This document shows positions 33,119 to 43,058 of a stretch of 64,000 bases of DNA, in pieces (the first letter of the stretch is position 1; the number at the start of each line of letters is the position of its first letter). Made by a program: the position numbers and the translations under genes. The DNA lies in contig CALYLX010000026.1 of the NCBI GenBank assembly GCA_944990035.1, forward strand, positions 434,001 through 498,000, read 5' to 3'. The DNA comes from Clitopilus passeckerianus. Taxonomy: Eukaryota > Basidiomycota > Agaricomycetes > Agaricales > Entolomataceae. The notes below the pieces were generated by a model that saw only the letters and a program-made list of their open reading frames with translations, searched no databases and was not told the DNA's origin.

Positions 33119-34120
33119 TTTTATGTTGTTGGGTTGGCTGGGGTGGACGTAGGCAGGATGCGAGGCGAGCGAAGGAGGCGGATGAGGTTCTGGGCGTTGA
33201 GTCTACAATTCATCGAGGCCCATCAATGAAGGAGTCGAGGCCTTTGATGACGGTCTAGACACGATTCCTTCATGCGGTGACGTGCCTGGTCTAGGCACTG
33301 TAGGCATCTTATCAGCGGTTTTCGAACTCCGTTGATCCGCACCCCAACGACCGACCGTGACGGTCCTCGGAGCCGACCCTGCGATATTTCCTGTTGATTT
33401 TCGCCATTCAAGAACTTGAGGAATGGCAAGTTATGATCATCGAAGGCGCTAACGAAGTATTTGAGCAGAAATGAAGTCATCCAACCTTCATTCAACTTAC
33501 AGCTTTCGTCGCCGAGCGGCTTTAGAGCAACGACTTTGACCCGCTTCCGACTGCTTCCAATCAGTCCACTCCGTACCTACTCCGTACAGCCATCGCTGTT
33601 GCTGCCTTCTTCCGCCGTTCGTGCGTACCCTCGGACGCCCAGACCTGGTTGCTGTCCTTCCATCAGGGTCCCTATCAGCCTCGAGTCGCCTGGATTATCC
33701 TTATCCCGCCTTGCCGTCCTCGGGTTCACAGTCTCATGCCACTCTTCGTTTGTTGAGGTGCTATCCATCTATCCTGAGAAATTAAGAATCCACCTTGGTC
33801 GACGATACCTTGGGGTAGAGTACCAGCCTGGCCTAGTACCTTGCTCGCCGTTTCACGTAGACCGTACACGTCTTACTCCGATTCTTCTACTGAGAACCTC
33901 CGCGTCTATCCTAGGACAAGGAAAACATACGACTTTGGGGGTTCGAGACTCTGGAGGATTCTCGTAAACGATGGATTGTCGTTGGATGTGGGAGGCGTTT
34001 CTGGGGTTGCTCCACTTCAATGAGCTCATGTTGTCAACGTGATGGATAACCTGACCACGCTACGCGAACACGAGCTCAAAAGGTGCGGATAGATAACGAC
34101 TTCTACTCGCCCGAATAATA
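33119..34120. other. Upstream region of the SKN7-like gene
   Basis: Likely 5' UTR and promoter at 33119-33300. A plus frame at 33461-33967 has no domain. A stretch near 34020-34080 (gatggataacctgaccacgc) resembles 40115-40140 (aatggataacttggcctcga), a dispersed repeat. Confidence 0.4.
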
Positions 34121-35505
34121 GCCCAGCTGGTCTAGTGGTTAACGCGTCTTGCTGCGGCTATGAGCTAAATTGAGGAAAGTTTTTCTAGCCTGGCCAACTC
34201 GTGGCCGACTGAATGGTGAGTTTCGAAGCAATAACTAACAGCATTATATGCCCATGTCTTTCATCACTGTTTGCTCTGCCTGGCTCGATCATTTCCCAGG
34301 TATACGAAAGCCTACCAATGCAGCAACTACTTAAGGCCGAATAGACAAGTGGTTAACTCGCGCATGAACTTTCGAGGCGGCTTGTTCGAATCAAGCTGCT
34401 GAGCATTGACGTAATGAAACTTGGTGTTTTTGTAGAAGTACTCAATGTGGACTTGGTTCACCTTCATCGTTCTACTACTCCTGACTGGCATTCATCCGTT
34501 TTACTTTGTTTTCCTTCTAATACTGGTGAGTATGTACGATCCGAATGTAGCCTCGTCGCTGACTGGTTGCTCGTTATAGTGCAACTGTTCGGAAGGCGCG
34601 AGTTCGAATCCTCTGAAGGATGCATGATACATGGTATCTTCATTTTTCCTACTAGGGCGTATTCATTCGACCTAGCATTCAAAACTGGAGGTTTGATCGT
34701 GAAGTGTTTGGTAATTGGACGTCGGAATTTTATTTGCAGGCTTGACCTCGACATCGTGTCGACAACCAAGTTGAGTCAATTATGTGAACATAATGGTACG
34801 TCGTGCTGGGCTCTGCCGTGGTCATGTAGCTGATTGGTATCTTAGTCGTGCTGCTAGGGTTCAGAAAGCGGGTTCGAACCCGTGTAAACCGTAATTTCAC
34901 TTGAAGTTTCTGGATTTTTAAATATATCTCCTCTCCGAAACTCGAGTATATCTCGTAGTATTCATGGAATCCGGGGCTCGCTGCGTATGCCAAGACGGAC
35001 CGCACGACTTCTAGACAGAAAGCGTCCTTCCTCCAGGAGCTCGGTGAGATTCAACAAAGCCTAGATAACAATGTTTTAGATCGATTACCGATGATACGTT
35101 CGCTGGTGTAGTGGCCGACGCACGCAAGTGTCCCTTTGAGAAATACAAGTCGCCTGTTCGAGTCAGGCTGCACCATTGACAATCCATCGCAATGGTTTCC
35201 TTCTTAGAAATGAGTATCCAGCCTCCTTTCCGAATCCCCGCCATGTATTACTCATAGAGATCGGATACTATTTCAACATTTTCAAGAAATGTACTGTCTC
35301 CTCCTCCGATGATGATATTGGATCCTCGCGCATCTTGCTCAGAATCAGATTGTCAAAGTCCTCTGGTACAGACACTGAAATAACTACCTCCCGTACATAT
35401 AAGGCCTGGCTTTGCGTCCATGACGATGGCCGCATTGCTGAACGGTCCGTCCCATGATACTGCGTATATCGGGAGGCCGACGTTCGAGTCCGCCTGCTGC
35501 CATCC
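34121..35505 (+). repeat. Cluster of tRNA-derived SINE-like elements
   Basis: Within 1.4 kb at least six plus-strand segments carry A-box-like and/or B-box sequences. 34121-34160 (GCCCAGCTGGTCTAGTGGTT, truncated). 34331-34402 (ACAAGTGGTTAACTCGC ... TTGTTCGAATCAAG). 34551-34621 (GACTGGTTGCTCG ... GAGTTCGAATCCTC). 34819-34890 (GTAGCTGATTGGTATC ... CGGGTTCGAACCCG). 35099-35178 (CGCTGGTGTAGTGGCC ... CTGTTCGAGTCAGG). 35421-35505 (ACGTTCGAGTCCG). Acceptor stems do not pair properly, so these are not called as functional tRNA genes. The 35099 and 40531 copies share a GTCGCCTGTTCGA core followed by gcaccattg. Confidence 0.5.
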
Positions 35506-36526
35506 ATGAGTCAGTTTGTACTGCCCCCAGTGCAATTACTTTTTAGCTCGCTCAATACTCAGTACTGTCAATACTCTGGTATGTGGTCACTCTTGCCCTC
35601 ATAGCACACTTTATGGTGAGATCGGCAGCAAAGCCAGAGTCTGGAAATCCTTTCGCAATAGTCTGGTGGACTATTGCCATCTATTGGCGTAGTGAGAAAA
35701 ACGCGGTTGTCTAATTTGAAGCCCGCTCCGTTGTTTGTCAGTTCTGAGTGGGCGTGGATGGTTGGGCTCATATCTATTCCAATTTTGATTTAAGGTACAA
35801 TTCGAGTAAATATGAGGTATAAGACTCTCGCGTCTACTTTGATACTGTTTGATGCGCCAAATATTATCTGAGGAATTGCCGAGGAGAACGTCGCTTTGTC
35901 GAAGAATGTCCACTGAGCATTCACACGAGTGGGACTCAGAATAAACCCCGAGAAATCGGGTTTTCGATAAGGAATCAGCCCCATTTGCGTCAGGATAAGA
36001 GGGTGGAACGCATGATGAAGAGCAAAGCTGTAGTCGGAACCCTAAGTTCATGATGACATAAGCCAATTCTCTTGTCCATAACCTTCGACGTCCTTTCGGA
36101 GACAGTTTTGTCATTTAGCTTCATCCATCGACACCTATCTGGTAAGGTGACCAATTGATTTGCCTAGGATATCTCAGCACTCAGCGTTATAATGGAGTTC
36201 GGGCCTGAGCTTGGTCAGTAACCGCTTGGTATTCCGTGAAAGTCGCTTACAATCAACAATTCAGCCGCCATCATATACACCTGCTGCTCTTAGAATCGCC
36301 GTCCGTGGTCTGATACATTTCAACGCCCATGTAAAGCGGCAGACCTCATAATGACGGATTGATCGAATCAATGGCGTGACATGGCTGACTACAACAGGAG
36401 AGCCTTCTTGCTTCTTGCCTGATAAGATTACTCATCCCATTGAGCATCTGTGCGTCGTTTATCAACAGGCAAGATGATTGGAAGAGAATTCAATCTTACC
36501 CCTAGAAATTACCCTCCACCGCTTGT
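35506..36526. other. Upstream region of GAL80-like copy 1
   Basis: A minus frame at 35671-36114 is open but featureless. The last 120 bp (from about 36430, ctcatcccattgagcatctg) align with the region upstream of copy 2 (from about 41673), so the duplication includes promoter sequence. Confidence 0.45.
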
Positions 36527-37807
36527 ATGTCTTCGCTTCCTTTGAAAGTTGGCTTTGTTGGCCTCTCTACTCAAGGCTGGGCGTCAAGGGCGCTTGCGCC
36601 TAGTCTCTTGGATCCTTCGCTCAAGGACAAGTACACCCTTACTGCTATCTCTACTACTTCGGAAGAATCTGCTACGGCGACCGCCAAGAAGTATACCGAA
36701 GAACTTGGCCATAGTGTCAAGGCATTCTGGGGAGATTCATCAAAAATCGCCAACGATCCCGACGTCGATTTCGTGGTTGTCTCCGTGAAGACGCCCTTCC
36801 ACAAGGCCGTTCTCGACCCTATTATTGCAGCCGGGAAACCCTTCTTCGTCGAGTGGCCGGGAGGTGCAGGCTTAAATCAGTCGAAGTCTATAGCGGAAGC
36901 GGCAAGGGCAAAGAACGTTCGAGGAATTGTTGGTCTGCAAGCACGTCAGAGTCTTGTTATCAGGAAGGTACGTCTTTTCCCTTAGTGCACGAATGGCTCA
37001 TTTACGCGATCTCAGGCGAAAGAATTCCTGGACTCCGGAAAGATTGGAAAAATCCGATCTACACATCTGGTAGGATGATAATATGATGAAATATGAGGCA
37101 TGGACTGACGGTACGGATTATGTAGATCGCTCTGTTTGCAAACGACTGGAAGTTTTGGGGACCACAGGTTACTGAGCAAGCGGTATACGCGAACTTTAGG
37201 TCCCAAGGTTCGTCTCACTTCTTTTGGCTGAGAGTGTTAACGGGTTCATCCAACTCTAATAGGAGCTACTGGACCTCATATCGGGGGTGGTCACATCCTA
37301 GATCCATTCCATGTTCTCCTTGGTCGATTTGAAACCATAAGCGCGACGGCATTCACCGCTTATAAAACCGCCGAGGTCGTTGATACTGACGGCAAACCTA
37401 CCGGAAAGGTGATCGAACCAGATGCGCTCGACCATGTTGCCTTCAGCGGAAGGTTGGAGTCCGGAGCACTTGCAAGCGTAACCTGGAGGACGGGATACAA
37501 GTCGACGCCAGGACGCACACAGCTCGTATGGGAGATAGATGGAGAGGAAGGTACCATTCGAATCGAATCACAAAAGCCGCTGGGAGCATTGATCAGCATT
37601 CATGAACCGAACTTATACGTGAACGGAGAACGTATTGAGATACCTGACCATGGTGCTACCGCCAATCTCATTCGGGAGTGGGAGGAGTATGTGAAGGGAG
37701 AATCTGGTGATTATTCCACCTTAGAGGATGCGGTTGAGGTCCATAAAGTATTAGATGCGATCGAGCGGAGTGCCGAGGAGGGTTCCACTGTTTCGCTTCG
37801 AGGATAA
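36527..37807 (+). CDS. GAL80-like Gfo/Idh/MocA family protein (copy 1)
   Basis: Exons 36527-36967, 37016-37069, 37126-37207 and 37263-37807; 373 aa. The N-terminal Rossmann fold starts KVGFVGLSTQGWASRAL and continues through the DVDFVVVSVKTPFHK strand. The place of the family's usual EKP motif is taken by FVEWPGG, so the lysine that helps catalysis in Gfo/Idh/MocA dehydrogenases is a tryptophan. The following VGLQARQS ... AKEFLDSGKIGKI and the EW-x change match the GAL80 branch, which binds NAD(P) but acts as a regulator in yeasts. The C-terminal alpha/beta domain contains GPHIGGGHILDPFHVLLG. No signal peptide. Whether this protein is a regulator or an oxidoreductase cannot be told from sequence. 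Near-identical to the gene at 41774-43058, with all exons of equal length. Confidence 0.85.
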
Positions 37808-38696
37808 TTTCTAATTCTTCTGCTGTAACATAAAGCCTAGCAATACATTGCATCCTTTCTCTACCAAATCAACTTTTAATGGCGAAACGTATCTTCCAGT
37901 AGCTACACGGGATCTCGCCTCGCAAGCTAGCGTACCTAATATCCCTCCTGTCAAGTTCCAGTCTATGAATTATCACGGTGGGGAGCATCACCCCTGCCGA
38001 CTCTTATTCCGTCGGATCTGAACATTTCCCTCAATATGAGGGGGAGTTGAACGTCCAAGCTCGTATATCAAGACATCCTGCGTGAGGAGACAAACGACAC
38101 GATTCCGAGTACGAGAGAGAGCTAGATATGATGGATGTTTTGTTCTTTTTCATGATAGGCAAATGGATGAACCAGTGCCAAGCCCTATCTCGCAGCCGCC
38201 CTATGTCCAATGAAGCTTCCGTGAGTGAATTGTCGGTGTTTTGTGGCCTCATAAAGTGCTGGTGTTCTGACGACTGATGTCACGAGTCTCCACCGTAGTT
38301 TGACAGTCGTGCCGGGCAGCTTCAATGACAACGTACCGCGTGGAAGGACAAGGTATGAGATATGAAACGGTGAAGTGTTCTAGATGAATTGACCTTCGAG
38401 GCCTTGAGGACTCATAGCGGTCATAAGTGCCTACCATGGTGTTGACTTTTGCAGTGTAAACGTCATCTAACGCTTAAATTTCTATGAAACACTGCCAACT
38501 TTCATCCGCCTCCGAAGCAGAAGATAAGCAGATTTCCTGAGGTGCCTACGGCAGCTGCCATTCCGTACTTTTTTGTCAAGTGTCAACGAATATCAATCCA
38601 TTCAAATGTTTGTAGATGGTTCATTCTCTTTGATGCGTATTGGGGCCGATTGAGTAATATCTATGATAATTGTTTAGATACGCGAAGTACAGAAGG
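37808..38696. other. Intergenic between GAL80-like copy 1 and knottin relic
   Basis: Short minus frames only (38031-38252, 38249-38437). Nothing recognised. Confidence 0.4.
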
Positions 38697-38704
38697 TTTA
38701 AAAG
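38697..38704 (+). promoter_or_regulatory. TATA-like element of the knottin relic
   Basis: GGTTTAAAAGG 53-60 bp upstream of the ATG at 38757, the same core sequence and spacing as in copy B. Confidence 0.45.
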
Positions 38705-38756
38705 GTGGGCGAACGTAGCATTATTTCTCATCTTCCCTACTCCCAAATCCTACGAA

Positions 38757-38999
38757 ATGAAGCTCACTACTGCATCTCTTCTCATCTTCGTCAACTTGAT
38801 GATCGGCATGACAGCGGCCAAACCACCTGGCCTTCCTCACAGTTCCTTGGAGAGACCCAGTATTTCGTTCGCCAACCCTTCGCGGTCCTGGCACTAATAC
38901 GCTCCATCGCCGCTAGTTGTCTGAGTCTCCTTTGCCGGTTTCACTCTGACTGCAATGCCAAACCGAGAATGAAATACGTTCATACCCCCATCGTGCTAT
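38757..38999 (+). pseudogene. Degenerate third copy of the knottin-like peptide (copy C)
   Basis: Exon 1 (38757-38859) is intact: signal peptide MKLTTASLLIFVNLMIGMTA followed by LPHSSLERP and a GTATTT donor. The acceptor used in copies A and B (TAG before the ASC codons) is CG here at 38908-38909, and the next AG would put a stop in frame. Exon 2 keeps the first three cysteines and NAKP. It then diverges into PRMKYVH, losing the fourth and fifth cysteines and the downstream donor and exon 3. The sixth cysteine is therefore also absent. I read this as a dead copy, although a short secreted product of exon 1 read-through (about 46 aa ending SRSWH) could still be made. Confidence 0.6.
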
Positions 39000-39889
39000 A
39001 AGATTGCATCCTCCCTCCTTCCTCGGTGGAAAGAAGGTTAGGTCCAATGTGACGACGCAAGTGGATTCGTCTCGACATTTGATTCGGGGTCCGCGGTGCG
39101 TGATAGAAGACTTTGCATTCTACCGTCATATGGGACCTTGACGTCGAGAAGTATCAACCGTTGGCGAAGGATCGTCTCTGGAGATGAGAACGGCGGGGAA
39201 AAGGAGAGACAGGGCAACTGGTTCAACTCCCCTCTCCTCGCTTGCTGCGCCAGGGGAAACCGCCAGGGGAAACGTCATTCGCCGCCGTAGGGAATGTTGC
39301 ACGCAAGTTGTAAGCGAAGGTTGCTATAGTGGCTTTTCCATGACAGCGCCCAGCCTGCTTGCGCGAGCGTTCGAGATCAATCGTCTGATCTCCTAGCAGT
39401 CATCTACTCAGCGTGAGCTCTACAGCATGTGAGGCTGGTAGGCCGTATGAGATGCCTTGGACCTTCGATGACGAGGTGTGATTGGTAGCCATGAAAGAAG
39501 GGTAATGCGTCTGCCAGTGGTCGTGCCGTCTTGGGGGCAGGAGAGGAGAGTAGGACGTATAGAAGTAACGGGTCTGCAAGGTGTAGATGCCGTAGCATGG
39601 GAGCAAGTCGGGTAAGGGCGGGATTCACCGATGCGAGTTTCTGGGATGAAGCTTGGAGGTCGGGGATGCCATGATTGCTGGGCAAGGATTTCCAGAAGCA
39701 AGTTCCGGCTTCTGATAGTGGATGGTACTCAGAAGAGGCTGAACTCGCTACGGACCGAAAGAAATGCGGAGCGAAGAGAGATAGATCAAGCGAGTTTGTC
39801 TAGCAGGGAAGATTGGACAACAGAAATACATCTTCAAGCTACTCGAAGAAGGTTAGATACGGTGTCGTATAGGTCATAAGGTGACATAC
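39000..39889. other. Region with three overlapping minus-strand frames
   Basis: Between 39400 and 39700 all three minus frames are open for 70-90 codons. They lie downstream of the KLVQ exon (39950-39890) and may hold its second exon, but I cannot choose a frame. 39000-39400 shows nothing. Confidence 0.35.
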
Positions 39890-39950
39890 CTTTATCCCCG
39901 ATGAAGTTGGTCGCGAGTTGGACGAGCTTTGCCTCGAAATTGTACGCCAT
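39890..39950 (-). other. First exon of a KLVQ-type gene (best-preserved copy)
   Basis: Minus strand ATG at 39950 in a CACCATGG context reads MAYNFEAKLVQLATNFIGDK and meets a GTATGT donor at 39889. Relics of the same exon and donor occur at 10440-10497, about 3130-3180 and about 5890-5945. Downstream sequence (tagacaaactcgcttgatc) also matches the 10.6 kb copy. The rest of the gene is uncertain and its product unknown. Confidence 0.4.
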
Positions 39951-41773
39951 GGTGGGAGAGGAGAACAACCAAGACGGAGAGGAGCCAAACTGGGCGGCTT
40001 ATGTAATAAGTAGTTGATCTCCTCGACTTGGTTCTCTGGAATCCCTGTCAATGCGTCCATGTGGTAATACCATGGGTAGACCCTATATGAGTTCACTGGG
40101 AGCTAGCTAAATGTCAACTTAATGGATAACTTGGCCTCGATACACGGATCCGAGGACACATCTGAACCTGGAGACAGAGAGACCGTTGGATGATCTCGGA
40201 AACTGATTCTCGACACGCATGCAAGTCACCCATACAAATGGTTGTATCTGGCTGCGGCTATGGATGCCTCTTGTTCAACAGTTCCTTCTCGACCTCTCGA
40301 CGATACCTTGCTCTGTTTTATATACATTATGCCGCCCAAATGCATCCCTCTTTCCCGGAAGCAGGGAGAGGGTCTCTTCCTCGGCTTCACGAGCGGAAGA
40401 TAGTTTGGCTAAAACCTTGGAGGACGCGGTCGGAATAGGTTGTACGCCACCTATGGTGGTTTAACTCTTTTCCGTACGAGGCTCGCTCCGATGGAAGAGA
40501 ATATAGTGTATTCCTAGTCCAACTAAGGAGAAGCTCGCTGGGGCAGTGGTCAAACTGGAGTGTCGCTTGGAACATCCACAAGTCGCCTGTTCGAACCAGG
40601 TTGCACCATTGGAACGAGAAACAAGAGAGGGTTTTTTTGTTCTTCTTACGATGAGAACCAGCATCCCTGACGAGGTTTAAACATTGTTATGTTTGTTCTG
40701 AACTCATTACGGAAGACTATCAGATTGTCGTTCAGCGATGAGAGTATTTACTCATCAGTCATTTTCCTCAGATCGTCGAAGTTCCCAGAGTCTGGTACAG
40801 AGGTTGGGACACTCACATTCAATGCAGCCGTACCTTTTGAATTAGCTGTGACGGCCGCATCTCTGAGCGGTTTCCAGCGAGCAGACTGGGAATATCGGTG
40901 CTGAGGTTAGAATCTGCGGCTTGCCATGAGTGAACTGATACCACCCCGGGACCTGGTGTAGCTCTTTTTAGCTCCCTTGATACCCTAAATTTGGCTGTGC
41001 AGTAGATTGAGGTATGCTCGGTCCCTCCAAGGGTGCCGCGAAATGGCTATGAAGCTTTCAGCAGGATTAAGAGTCGGGAATCCCAAACTATGGGATTCCT
41101 CTCACGCGGACCTGAATGCGAAGGTTGGAGTTAGTGACCGGAAGATGTATAAGAAGGCGCAATGGAAGATGAATCTATGTTTTCACATTGCTCTCAGAGC
41201 TCACCCACTCACCTGGATGGGGAGTTGACGCCAAGTTGGTGCCCATGCGAAGCTATCGGGATTAAGCACGAAGGAATAATTTTTGATATATAAGCAGATT
41301 AAATTCCGTCCTCGAAGCTGAAACGCTGTAAATAAGTATGACGTAACCGAGTCCAGCCTCTCTCCATACTTACCCCAACGAGGCAGAAGAGTCACCTCGT
41401 GTTTCGCGGCGAAGATTGAGTGACAAAGCAGCCTATTTGAACCGCCACACTCAGAAATTTCTTCGGCCGGCCTTGGTATTCGCTTGGCTCTCATCAAGCT
41501 CAGCAATGTAGAAGCTTTGTATATTCAAGTCCCCGCGCGTTTGCCCACTGTTTGGTGATGGACACATACCCCTAGGCCAAACCGCAGAGGTCCTCATAGG
41601 CGCATACTGACGGACAATTAAATTAATGGCGTGATGCGGATACAGCGCCGGGACTGCCTCCTCGAATGATGATAACACTCATCCCATTTAGCGCCTGCAC
41701 GTCATTTATTAACGAGCATGACGAGACTAACGGATTCTAATCTACCCTCTTCGTACTATCATCTACCGCGAAT
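39951..41773. other. Intergenic stretch upstream of GAL80-like copy 2
   Basis: Contains one SINE-like element at 40531-40611 and nothing else recognised. The final 110 bp resemble the promoter of copy 1. Confidence 0.4.
40531..40611 (+). repeat. tRNA-derived SINE-like element
   Basis: A-box-like GCTCGCTGGGGCAGTGGTC and B-box CTGTTCGAACCAGG about 60 nt apart, then GTTGCACCATTG. Paralogous to the element at 35099-35178. Confidence 0.5.
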
Positions 41774-43058
41774 ATGACTCCTACTCCACTGAAAGTCGGC
41801 TTTGTCGGCCTCTCTACTCAAGGCTGGGCAGCGAATGCTCTCGCTCCTAGTCTCTTAGATCCTTCGCTCAAGGACAAGTACACTCTCACTGCAGTCTCGA
41901 CTACCTCGGAAGACTCCGCCACGGCGACCGCCAGGAAGTACACCGAAGAACTGGGTCATAGCGTCAAAGCATTCTGGGGAGATTCATCAAAGATCGCCAA
42001 GGATCCCGATGTTGATTTTGTCATCGTCTCCGTAAAGGCGCCTTTGCATAAGGCTACATTGGACCCTATCATTGCAGCTGGGAAACCCTTCTTCGTCGAA
42101 TGGCCAGGAGGCACAAGTTTCGCTCAGTCGACTGCTATAGCAGAAGCCGCCACGGCCAAAGGCATCCGAGGAATTGTTGGTCTCCAAGCGCGTCAGAGTC
42201 TTGTTACCAAGAAGGTAGCTCTTCTTCTTCATGGATGAACCGTTCACTTACACGGGTTCAGGCGAAAGAATTTCTTGACTCCGGAAAGATTGGGCAAATC
42301 CGATCGACCCATCTGGTACGACCATTTTAGCGAGCTTTGGAGGTATGCAGTGACAGCCTGGCACTTGTAGGTCGCCCTCTTCCCTGGAGACTTGAAGTAT
42401 TGGGGGCCACAGGTGATTGAGCGTGCAGTATACGCCAACTATAGGTCTCAAGGTTCGTCTCCGTCTCCCTTTCATGATTGAGCGTGGCACCAGACTTACC
42501 ATGACTCTAACAGGCGCTACTGGACCTCATATCGGGGGCGGCCACATCCTCGATCCATTCCATGTTCTCCTTGGTCGATTTGCCACCATAAGTGCCACGG
42601 GATTCACCGTTTATAAAACTGCTGAGGTGGTTGACTCTGACGGTAAACCGACCGGGAAGGTGATCGAACCTGATGGCCTTGACCATGTTGCATTCAGCGG
42701 AAGATTGGAGTCCGGAGCACTTGCAAGCGTTACGTGGAGGACAGGCTACAAGTCGACGCCAGGACGCACACAGCTCGTATGGGAGATAGATGGAGAGGAG
42801 GGTACCATTCGAATCGACTCTCAGGCACCTCTAGGTGCATTCTTCAACAACCGCGAACCGAACCTGTACGTTAATGGGGAACGCGTTGAAATACCTGATC
42901 ATGGAGTTACCGCCAACCTTACACGTGAATGGGAGGAATTCGCAAAGGGAGAATCTGGCAATTATCCCAAGCTGGAGGATGGTGTTGAGGTTCATAAAGT
43001 ATTGGATGCGATCGAACGGAGTGCTAAGGAGGGTGTCACTATTGTGCTTCGCGAATAA
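41774..43058 (+). CDS. GAL80-like Gfo/Idh/MocA family protein (copy 2)
   Basis: Exons 41774-42214, 42262-42315, 42371-42452 and 42514-43058, lengths 441/54/82/545 as in copy 1; 373 aa. Differences from copy 1 are scattered substitutions without indels in coding sequence, for example VALFPGDLKYWGPQV against IALFANDWKFWGPQV in exon 3. The EKP position is again EWP (FVEWPGGTSF). The two copies lie 5.2 kb apart in direct orientation. The aligned region includes about 100 bp upstream, whereas introns have diverged. Equal exon lengths argue that both are under coding constraint. Role as for copy 1: NAD(P)-binding fold of the GAL80 type, regulator or enzyme. Confidence 0.85.

Noticed and set aside
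34819..34890. Possible tRNA gene with a good T-arm (CGGGTTCGAACCCG)
   Set aside because: The 5' and 3' ends do not form an acceptor stem and no anticodon arm is evident; called as a SINE-like repeat.
39404..39701. Three overlapping minus frames as the second exon of the KLVQ gene
   Set aside because: All three frames are open, so none can be chosen without homologues or transcripts.
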